12,739 nucleotides of DNA from Bacteroidales bacterium (GTDB lineage Bacteria; Bacteroidota; Bacteroidia; Bacteroidales; WCHB1-69), in the NCBI GenBank assembly GCA_031254735.1, contig JAIRTU010000131.1:1-12739 (forward strand), in the 5' to 3' direction. The notes below the pieces were generated by a model. It was not told the origin of the DNA. It saw only the letters and a list, made by a program, of their open reading frames with translations, and searched no databases. Shown piece after piece: positions 7,520 to 12,739 of the stretch (positions within the stretch are counted from its first letter, which is position 1; the number at the start of each line of letters is the position of its first letter). The translations under genes were made by a program, and so were the position numbers.

Positions 7520-7539
7520 AAGGAAACAATACAATCACG

Positions 7540-8328
7540 ATGAACATTATTGAACTTTTAAACAAAGTCAACCGGAAAAATATTTGGGACGAAGAGCCTG
7601 TTTTTTGCTTCACCTCCGACATGGATTGGGCGTCGGAAGCGGTTTTATCCATTTTTTTTCAAGAGATCCCTTTGGAAGAAATGAAATTGACGACTTTTGT
7701 TACTCATCTGTCGGAAATCATTGAAAATCTGTATAAAAACCAACAGATAGAAAGAGGAATACACCCTAATTTTCTCTTCGGTTCGTCGCATGGAAATTCT
7801 TTTCGCGAAGTGATAGAAACCTGCAAAACCTTTTCTCCCGAAGCTGTCGGAAGCCGTTCGCATCGTTTGTTTCAGGTTACGGATACGGCTCATTTGCTGA
7901 AAAATGAATACGGATTTTTGTATTCTTCCAATGTGATAAATGTTTTCGGGACAAAGATAAAACCGCTTTTGCATGAATCGCAGTTGATAGAGTTTCCTGT
8001 TTTTTTTGAAGACGGCACTTTTTTGTACAACGATTCCCGCTTGAAAATCGAGCCGTATTTAAACTGTTTTGAAACGCCGGGCTTGAAAATAATCAGTTTT
8101 CACCCGATGAATATCGTGTTCAATACGCCCTGCATTCAATGGATGCGAGCATTGAAAGATTCGATGACAAGAGAGGCATTCCACACAATCGATGCAGATT
8201 TTATTCAAAAAACAAAAAATAACAGCAGCGGAATTGGGAATATATTGTCGGAAATTGTTAATTTTGTGCGGCGAAAAAATTATCCTGTATTGTCGCTGAA
8301 TGAAATCTATTATAAAACCATAGAATAA
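7540..8328 (+). CDS. WbmS-like polysaccharide deacetylase family protein
   Basis: A 262-residue cytoplasmic protein without a signal peptide. Its motif set resembles the WbmS-like branch of the NodB/CE4 polysaccharide deacetylase superfamily: FTSDMDWASE (Asp27, Asp29) near the N-terminus as the likely metal or catalytic aspartates, GIHPNF (His75) with SSHGNS, GSRSHRLF (Arg106, His108) like the HSxxH metal motif region, EFPVFFEDG (about 151-159), and IISFHPMNI (His188) near the end of the barrel. Family members occur in O-antigen and other surface-glycan clusters; their substrate is generally unproven. Lack of an export signal suggests action on a nucleotide- or lipid-linked sugar inside the cell. 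The GNAT acetyltransferase follows 6 nt later, so the two are almost surely co-transcribed. Deacetylase activity is inferred from the fold, not proven by the motifs; the superfamily call is firmer than the reaction. Confidence 0.68.
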   Translation: MNIIELLNKVNRKNIWDEEPVFCFTSDMDWASEAVLSIFFQEIPLEEMKLTTFVTHLSEIIENLYKNQQIERGIHPNFLFGSSHGNSFREVIETCKTFSPEAVGSRSHRLFQVTDTAHLLKNEYGFLYSSNVINVFGTKIKPLLHESQLIEFPVFFEDGTFLYNDSRLKIEPYLNCFETPGLKIISFHPMNIVFNTPCIQWMRALKDSMTREAFHTIDADFIQKTKNNSSGIGNILSEIVNFVRRKNYPVLSLNEIYYKTIE

Positions 8329-8334
8329 ATTATC

Positions 8335-8889
8335 ATGAGAATATTAGAAACCGAACGAATTTTGCTCAAACCCATAGAGGAAGAAGACCTTACCTTTTTG
8401 ATGAATCTGCGTTGGGACAAAGACATCACCCAATTTATTATTCATGACCCCATTTCCAAACAGGATCAAAAAAAATGGTACGAGAAAATCTCCAAAGGAA
8501 ACAATTTGGCGTTGTCTGTTTTTTACAAAGACCCGAAAAACACGGCTCAAACAGAGATTATCGGAACAGTCGGACTGTTTGACGTCAACATGCGACATCA
8601 GCATGCGAAGTTGAAATCGACACGTATATTGGCGAAATATCAGGGAAGCGGAATTGTTTTCGAGGTGTTGATGCTGGTATTGGATTACGGATTTAACACC
8701 TTGAATTTGAACAAAGTATTCGGCGATTCTTTTGAAGAAAACACTCCGATCATCAAGATTTTGGAGACGCTTGGTTTTCAGAAAGAAGGCGTATTGCGAA
8801 ATCATTATTTTCACGAAGGAATGTTTAAAAATGCCATTGCGTTGGGTTTGCTGCGAGAAGATTTCAACAAACTGAAATCGGGATTATAG
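8335..8889 (+). CDS. GNAT family N-acetyltransferase (RimJ/RimL-like)
   Basis: A 184-residue soluble protein with the RimJ/RimL-type GNAT layout: N-terminal TERILLKPIEEEDLTFLMNL, then HDPISKQDQKKWYEKI, the strand around IIGTVGLFDVN (about 77-87), the acetyl-CoA loop in LAKYQGSGIVFEVLML (about 100-115, a variant of Q/RxxGxG/A), and the C-terminal NLNKVFGDSFEENTPIIKIL plus ETLGFQKEGVLRNHYFHEGM. The family uses acetyl-CoA to acetylate amino groups. Similar enzymes include PseH, which acetylates a UDP-linked amino sugar on the way to pseudaminic acid, and ribosomal-protein acetyltransferases. Pairing with the upstream WbmS-like gene (6-nt gap) favours an amino-sugar substrate, but no other Pse or related biosynthesis gene is in the window, so pseH is not assigned. 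Its TAG stop overlaps the end of the converging glycosyltransferase gene by 6 nt. Confidence 0.82.
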   Translation: MRILETERILLKPIEEEDLTFLMNLRWDKDITQFIIHDPISKQDQKKWYEKISKGNNLALSVFYKDPKNTAQTEIIGTVGLFDVNMRHQHAKLKSTRILAKYQGSGIVFEVLMLVLDYGFNTLNLNKVFGDSFEENTPIIKILETLGFQKEGVLRNHYFHEGMFKNAIALGLLREDFNKLKSGL

Positions 8890-9999
8890 TCCCGAATAAA
8901 TTTTCTGCAAAACCTTTTCTTCGTTTTCCCAATTGAGCGTTTTTGCTGCCTCTTTGCAGTTGGCTTTCAGCTTGTTGTAGAGCGATTGGTCTTCTATCAA
9001 CAAATTGATTGCCTCCGCAATGCTTTGAGGCGTTAATTCTTCCACAATCAAGCCCACACGACAGGTAGAGACAATATACGACCGTTCGGGCAGATTGCTT
9101 ATCAACAAAGGCGTTTCGGCTTGTATATATTCAAAAATCTTGTTGGGAAGACTGAAATAATGATCTTTGCTGACATTTTTGTCGAAAGAAATACCAATAT
9201 CCGCAAGGCAGGTATAATTAAACAGCGTTTCCGGCGGAACTCTGTCCACAAATCGAACGCGATTTTCCAAATGCAGGGTTTGAGTCTTTTGCTTCAACGT
9301 TTCGATAACTTCGCCGCTTCCCACAATAAGCAAAAAGGCTTCCTTTGAAGTGAACGGCATAGATTCAAGCAGTTCTTCCGCACCTCTGTCGCGGGCAATG
9401 TGATTTCCTTGAAGAATGACAATGGTTTTATCTTCGGGCAAGCCCAACGATTTTCGTGTTTGGGTAACGGCAGGTTTTTCTTTGGAGGGAATATTTCGGA
9501 CAACCTGAACATCTACACCGTATTGTTTTTGGTATGCTTTTGCAATAGAAGGACTTACCGTAATCACATGTTTCAATTTCGGGAAACAAAACCGCTCGAC
9601 GGCCAGCCATATTTTTCTCACAAGCGGCTTGTGAATTACCGTGATCATTTCGCAGAAATATTCATGACTATCGTATACTATCGGTTTTTTTTTCAGCCTG
9701 CTCATCAAAAAAACGGGAAGCAACGTTTCTAAATCGTTTGCCACCAAAATATCGTACGAATTGAAAAGCAAATGAAAAAAAAGACGAATATTAAACTCTG
9801 CAAAAAAAGGGAAACGTTTCTTGAAAAGCATACGGAAACGCTTTGTGTGAAACGGTTTCGACAACGACGGCGATTGTTTGCAGCGGCAACCGACCACCCA
9901 AACCTCAAATCCCATTTTCATGAGAGAACAGGAAACTTTATCGATACGAGTATCTGTATATAAGTCATTTAAGACACAAAGAACTATTTTTTTTCGCAT
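8884..9999 (-). CDS. GT4-like (GT-B fold) glycosyltransferase
   Basis: A 371-residue protein of usual GT4 length. The N-terminal acceptor domain begins MRKKIVLCVLNDLYTDTRID, the typical first strand and loop, and includes ILVANDLETLLPVF and VYDSHEYFCEM, followed by VITVSPSIAKAYQKQYG. The C-terminal nucleotide-sugar domain has IVILQGNHIARDRGAEELLE, LLIVGSGEVIETL, VRFVDRVPPETLFNYT and the donor-binding region YFSLPNKIFEYIQAETPLLI with Glu290. There is no signal peptide or clear membrane helix; such enzymes act at the cytoplasmic membrane face on lipid-linked glycans. Donor and acceptor cannot be predicted. It is the only minus-strand gene: its stop overlaps the GNAT stop tail to tail, and its start faces the adenylation gene across 128 bp. 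It is thus a separate transcription unit within the locus. Confidence 0.88.
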   Translation of the reverse strand: MRKKIVLCVLNDLYTDTRIDKVSCSLMKMGFEVWVVGCRCKQSPSLSKPFHTKRFRMLFKKRFPFFAEFNIRLFFHLLFNSYDILVANDLETLLPVFLMSRLKKKPIVYDSHEYFCEMITVIHKPLVRKIWLAVERFCFPKLKHVITVSPSIAKAYQKQYGVDVQVVRNIPSKEKPAVTQTRKSLGLPEDKTIVILQGNHIARDRGAEELLESMPFTSKEAFLLIVGSGEVIETLKQKTQTLHLENRVRFVDRVPPETLFNYTCLADIGISFDKNVSKDHYFSLPNKIFEYIQAETPLLISNLPERSYIVSTCRVGLIVEELTPQSIAEAINLLIEDQSLYNKLKANCKEAAKTLNWENEEKVLQKIYSGL

Positions 10000-10056
10000 T
10001 ATTCAGTATTGGTAAATCGAAAGATTGATACCCTTTCTGCATCAACATTTATTTTT

Positions 10057-10090
10057 TTTGCAAAAGTACAAAATATTTTATGTATTTTTG
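10057..10090 (+). promoter_or_regulatory. Bacteroidetes-type promoter for the adenylation/formyltransferase/carrier operon
   Basis: TTTG (10057-10060) serves as the -33 element and TATTTTTG (10083-10090) as the -7 element, with a 22-nt spacer. This fits the Bacteroidetes primary sigma factor consensus (TTTG and TAnnTTTG). It predicts a start near 10095-10100 and a leader of about 30 nt before the ATG at 10128. It is the best promoter match in the window. Confidence 0.65.
10061..10068 (-). promoter_or_regulatory. Possible -7 element for the glycosyltransferase gene
   Basis: On the minus strand this reads TACTTTTG followed by CA, a good TAnnTTTG match about 62 bp before the start codon. No -33 TTTG was found at normal spacing, so it is weaker than the plus-strand promoter. 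Its position inside the plus-strand spacer means the two promoters could compete. Confidence 0.35.
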
Positions 10091-10093
10091 CCG

Positions 10094-10109
10094 CTTCTTT
10101 AAAAAGAAG
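10094..10109 (+). promoter_or_regulatory. Short inverted repeat at the predicted transcription start
   Basis: CTTCTTT (10094-10100) and AAAGAAG (10103-10109) are reverse complements around AA. The element falls just after the -7 box, where the transcript should begin. It may be a small operator; as an RNA hairpin it would need a larger loop and would be weak. Confidence 0.25.
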
Positions 10110-10127
10110 TTCATTACTTGGTAAACA

Positions 10128-11612
10128 ATGTTTAAACGACTTTATAAATCTTTGGAAGACCACGCTTCAAATGTCGCATTCTGCATAGATGACAATTTTT
10201 ACACCTATGGAGAATTATCGGCTGTTGTTGCGAACATACGAACGCTCATTCGGGAAAATATCAGCCGAAATGAGCAAATAACGGCTCTTGTCGCTCATAA
10301 CGACGTGGAGACGTATGCTTCTATCCTTGCTCTTTGGTTTGAAGGAAAAGCCTATCTTCCTCTTTTGCCGAGCAATCCTCAAAAAAGGAACGAAAACATT
10401 TTGCGGCAGGCAAACATCAAATATGCTTTGTCTTCTTCGGCGGAAGAAAACATGGAAAATATTTGTTTTCTGCATACGAAAAACATTTCGGACAATCCTG
10501 TTACAGAGCAACCAAAAGACATTTCCGATACCGCATTTGCCTATATTTTGTTTACTTCGGGAAGTACTGCCGTTCCCAAAGGCGTTCCTGTTTCGCGAGG
10601 CAATATAAGTGCATTTGTTCACGCTTTTGATGCACTCGATTCCGGCATGACGAGCCGTGATAAATGTCTTCAAATGTTTGATTTGACTTTCGATATGTCG
10701 ATAATTGCTTTTCTGACGGCGTTGTTGCATGGGGCGGCTGTGTATACGCTTCCGCCCGTAAAAGCAAAATATGCTTACGCGATAAAGTTGATGCACGAAA
10801 ACGAACTGACCGTTGCCGTAATGGTTCCTTCGGTTATCAATTATTTATCTTCTTATTTCGATCAAATATATTGTCCTGCCATGCGGTACAACTTGTTTGC
10901 AGGAGAAGCACTCATGAAAGATACGCTTATCGGCTGGAAAAAATGTATCCCCAACGCAAGAATCGACAATGCGTACGGTCCAACCGAAACCTGCATCATC
11001 TGTTCTTATTATACCATTCCGTCACCTCCTCAACAGGCTCTTTCGCACAACGGATTGTTGTCTATCGGCAAGCCGATGAAAGGAACAGAGATGATAATTG
11101 CCGACGAAAACGGACAGGCATTGCCCGCCGAAAGCAAAGGGGAAGTCTGTATTTCGGGCAAGCAGGTGTTTTCAGGATATTTCAAAGATGAAGAAAAGAA
11201 TAAAACGGTTTTTTTCAAACGCGACAACATCACCTGTTATCGATCGGGAGATATGGCGTTTTCAAACGAAGAGGGCTATTTCTTTTTTCTGGGAAGAAAA
11301 GATTTTCAAATAAAAATAGACGGATACAGAATAGATTTGTTGGAAATAGAACATCATATCCGAACCATCACCGACAATCGATATTTGGTTTCGGTTGTGA
11401 GTTTTGCCGGCAATACCAATCACGGTATCGGCGTTGCGATAAAATCCGAACCTTTCGACACAAAAGAACTGATGGAACAGTTGAAATTGTTGCTGCCGAA
11501 ATACATGATTCCTTCCCGTTTTGTTTTTCTGCCCGAAATGCCGCTCAACAACAACGGAAAAATAGATAAACAAGCCTTACAATCACTGTTGGAAACCTGT
11601 CGAAATAAATGA
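10128..11612 (+). CDS. Stand-alone amino-acid-type adenylation enzyme (NRPS A-domain-like, DltA-like)
   Basis: A 494-residue ANL-superfamily enzyme that should activate a carboxylic acid with ATP and load it as a thioester on a carrier protein. All core motifs are present: A3 LFTSGSTAVPKG (141-152), A4 FDLTFDMS (184-191), A5 NAYGPTET (281-288), A7 YRSGDMA (371-377), A8 GRKDFQIKIDGYRID (389-403) and A10 NNNGKIDK with catalytic Lys478. Hand alignment to the GrsA Phe domain puts Asp189 at GrsA Asp235, which binds the substrate's amino group, so an alpha-amino acid is likely. The hand-read pocket code is about D-M-I-M-L-A-A-I-I-K, mostly hydrophobic, and too uncertain to name the substrate. No condensation, carrier or thioesterase domain is attached. 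It is the first gene of a cassette: its stop overlaps the formyltransferase start (ATGA), and a carrier gene follows, making that carrier the likely acceptor. It is not assigned dltA because dltB and dltD are not seen. Confidence 0.88.
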   Translation: MFKRLYKSLEDHASNVAFCIDDNFYTYGELSAVVANIRTLIRENISRNEQITALVAHNDVETYASILALWFEGKAYLPLLPSNPQKRNENILRQANIKYALSSSAEENMENICFLHTKNISDNPVTEQPKDISDTAFAYILFTSGSTAVPKGVPVSRGNISAFVHAFDALDSGMTSRDKCLQMFDLTFDMSIIAFLTALLHGAAVYTLPPVKAKYAYAIKLMHENELTVAVMVPSVINYLSSYFDQIYCPAMRYNLFAGEALMKDTLIGWKKCIPNARIDNAYGPTETCIICSYYTIPSPPQQALSHNGLLSIGKPMKGTEMIIADENGQALPAESKGEVCISGKQVFSGYFKDEEKNKTVFFKRDNITCYRSGDMAFSNEEGYFFFLGRKDFQIKIDGYRIDLLEIEHHIRTITDNRYLVSVVSFAGNTNHGIGVAIKSEPFDTKELMEQLKLLLPKYMIPSRFVFLPEMPLNNNGKIDKQALQSLLETCRNK

Positions 11613-12487
11613 TGAAAGTAGTAATTGCCGGAGAAGACCGATTTGCCGTTGCCGTAATGAAGACGCTTTTGAAAGAAGGGTACGAAATATCTTTATTCAT
11701 CACGCCTGCTTACAACAAACAAATTCGGTTGTTGGAGAATGCCGCCCTGAAAAACAATATTCCTTTCCTTTCGGCAGATGATATAAACGCTGCCGAAACG
11801 CTTTCTTTGTTGGAGAAACTGTCTCCCGATGTTGTTTTATTAATTCATTTCAACCGTCTGGTTCATCTGCCTTTTATAAAGATACCCAAAATGGGCTGTA
11901 TCAACATACATCCGTCTCTGTTGCCGCAGTATCGCGGACGACACCCTCAATATTGGGCAGTGATAAACGGCGAAGAAAAAACAGGAATAAGCATACATTT
12001 TGTGGACGAGGGAATAGACACAGGAGATATTATCTTCCAAAAAGAAATTGCGATCACTTCACAGATGTATATTGCCGATATTCAACAAATGCTGTTGAAC
12101 GAATATGGATCGTGCATGCTCAATGCCCTGACGCGGATACAGGACAAACAATTCAAACCGAAGAAACAGCCCGACGGAGATTTTAAAGTCTATCGGGCAT
12201 TGTCGATAAAAGATATTACTCTTGATACGGAGATGTCGGCAAAAGCTGTTTTTGACAGGATACGTGCCGGTTCTTTTCCGTTTTTGGGGGCGCGGTTTGA
12301 AGATTTTATCTTTTGGAAAGCCTCTTTTTTCGACCAACAGCAACAGAAAGATATTCTTCGAGAAAATAACTCGTCGGGATTTTGTGTTAATACGGCATGG
12401 GGCGATATATGGACGGCAAAAGACGGCGTGTTAAAAATAGAATGGTTTGAACAGATAAATACAGATAAACAAAAAAATGACAAGTAG
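11609..12487 (+). CDS. Formyltransferase family protein (Fmt/ArnA/LgrA-F fold)
   Basis: A 292-residue enzyme of the N10-formyl-tetrahydrofolate transferase family. The signature CINIHPSLLPQYRGRHPQYW is followed by TGISIHFVDEGIDTGDII. Asn99, His101 and Asp137 match the catalytic triad of methionyl-tRNA formyltransferase, with the same spacing as E. coli Fmt Asn106/His108/Asp144. The N-terminal Rossmann part starts MKVVIAGEDRFAV. The C-terminal ~100 residues (RALSIKDITLD, DRIRAGSFPFLGARFEDF) resemble the OB-like domain of Fmt and ArnA. Housekeeping Fmt is unlikely because of divergence and context. Two roles fit: N-formylation of an aminoacyl group on the adjacent carrier, as the F domain of linear gramicidin synthetase does, or N-formylation of a nucleotide amino sugar. 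The gene lies between the adenylation enzyme (4-nt overlap) and the carrier (11-nt overlap), which favours the first. The start could be 11609 or the next ATG at 11612. Confidence 0.87.
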   Translation: MMKVVIAGEDRFAVAVMKTLLKEGYEISLFITPAYNKQIRLLENAALKNNIPFLSADDINAAETLSLLEKLSPDVVLLIHFNRLVHLPFIKIPKMGCINIHPSLLPQYRGRHPQYWAVINGEEKTGISIHFVDEGIDTGDIIFQKEIAITSQMYIADIQQMLLNEYGSCMLNALTRIQDKQFKPKKQPDGDFKVYRALSIKDITLDTEMSAKAVFDRIRAGSFPFLGARFEDFIFWKASFFDQQQQKDILRENNSSGFCVNTAWGDIWTAKDGVLKIEWFEQINTDKQKNDK

Positions 12488-12722
12488 AGAAGACATACAA
12501 AAAGGAATAGAGAACATAATAGCGACTGTTTTGGATAATGATGATTTTGTTTTGGACGAATCGGCAGCTATCATAGACATAGAAGAATGGGATTCGCTGG
12601 CTCATATTACCATTATTTCGGAAATAGAAAAGACGTTCAAGATAAAATTCAAGTTACAGGAATTTTATCAAATAAACAACCTGAAAGCCCTCATCGACTT
12701 TACAGAAGAGAAAGTTGTCTGA
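12477..12722 (+). CDS. Acyl/peptidyl carrier protein
   Basis: An 81-residue acidic helical protein with the carrier-protein signature IEEWDSLAHITIISEIEKTF. Ser40 in DSL is the expected attachment site for 4'-phosphopantetheine. The helix-1 region (EDIQKGIENIIATVL) and the final helix (NNLKALIDFTEEKV) complete the four-helix fold at normal length. It should carry the aminoacyl thioester made by the adenylation enzyme two genes upstream. It resembles small stand-alone carriers of polysaccharide and DltC-type systems more than the housekeeping fatty-acid ACP, whose usual neighbours (fabF, fabD) are absent. Its start lies 11 nt inside the formyltransferase gene, implying coupled translation. No phosphopantetheinyl transferase gene is in the window, so a chromosomal one must activate it. 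The last 17 nt of the window after its TGA hold nothing callable. Confidence 0.87.
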   Translation: MTSREDIQKGIENIIATVLDNDDFVLDESAAIIDIEEWDSLAHITIISEIEKTFKIKFKLQEFYQINNLKALIDFTEEKVV

Positions 12723-12739
12723 ACAGTGGGAATAATTGC

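Larger units (their letters stand above)
10000..10127. promoter_or_regulatory. Divergent promoter region
   Basis: This 128-bp AT-rich gap separates the start codons of the minus-strand glycosyltransferase and the plus-strand adenylation gene, so it should contain both promoters. The best plus-strand promoter (10057-10090) overlaps a minus-strand TAnnTTTG match (10061-10068). Confidence 0.6.

Noticed and set aside
10128..12722. A dlt (D-alanylation) operon
   Set aside because: The A enzyme and carrier resemble DltA and DltC, but no DltB (MBOAT) or DltD is seen, a formyltransferase is inserted, and the host appears Gram-negative without teichoic acid.

Overview
The window looks like a chromosomal piece of a Bacteroidales-type Bacteroidetes. 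Three things suggest this. There is a Bacteroidetes-style promoter (TTTG, 22-nt spacer, TAnnTTTG) before the adenylation gene. Most starts lack a Shine-Dalgarno sequence. The proteins (MiaB C-terminus, secreted DUF2147 protein, adaptor/RND/TolC operon) read like Bacteroidales versions. This placement is inference; no rRNA or other firm species marker is present.

Region 1 (1-1434) holds the 3' end of miaB (tRNA methylthiotransferase), a 426-bp non-coding gap with phased ACATGT repeats and other short intergenic repeats, and a small secreted DUF2147 protein. Region 2 (1435-7290) is a complete tripartite RND efflux operon in the order lipoprotein adaptor, inner-membrane pump, TolC-like outer-membrane channel. 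The adaptor stop and pump start overlap (TAATG), and 18 nt separate pump and channel. No local regulator gene is visible.

Region 3 (7291-12739) is an accessory locus that looks like surface-glycan or small-molecule tailoring. After a 249-bp gap with an imperfect inverted-repeat element come a WbmS-like polysaccharide-deacetylase-family protein and a GNAT acetyltransferase, 6 nt apart. A GT4-like glycosyltransferase lies on the opposite strand, its stop overlapping the GNAT stop by 6 nt. A 128-bp divergent promoter region then leads into three overlapping genes: a stand-alone amino-acid-type adenylation enzyme, a formyltransferase-fold enzyme with intact Asn/His/Asp catalytic residues, and an 81-residue carrier protein with a DSL phosphopantetheine site.

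The most interesting feature is this adenylation (A), formyltransferase (F) and carrier (T) cassette. Together the three carry the activities of the fused F-A-PCP initiation module of linear gramicidin synthetase (LgrA), but as separate proteins, with no condensation or thioesterase domain in view and sugar-related genes next door. A working hypothesis is that the cell activates an amino acid, loads it on the small carrier, N-formylates it, and passes the formyl-aminoacyl group to an amino sugar or another acceptor. The main alternative is that the formyltransferase acts on a nucleotide-linked amino sugar while A and T supply a separate acyl group. The window ends 17 nt after the carrier gene, so the acceptor or transferase gene that would decide this may lie just outside.
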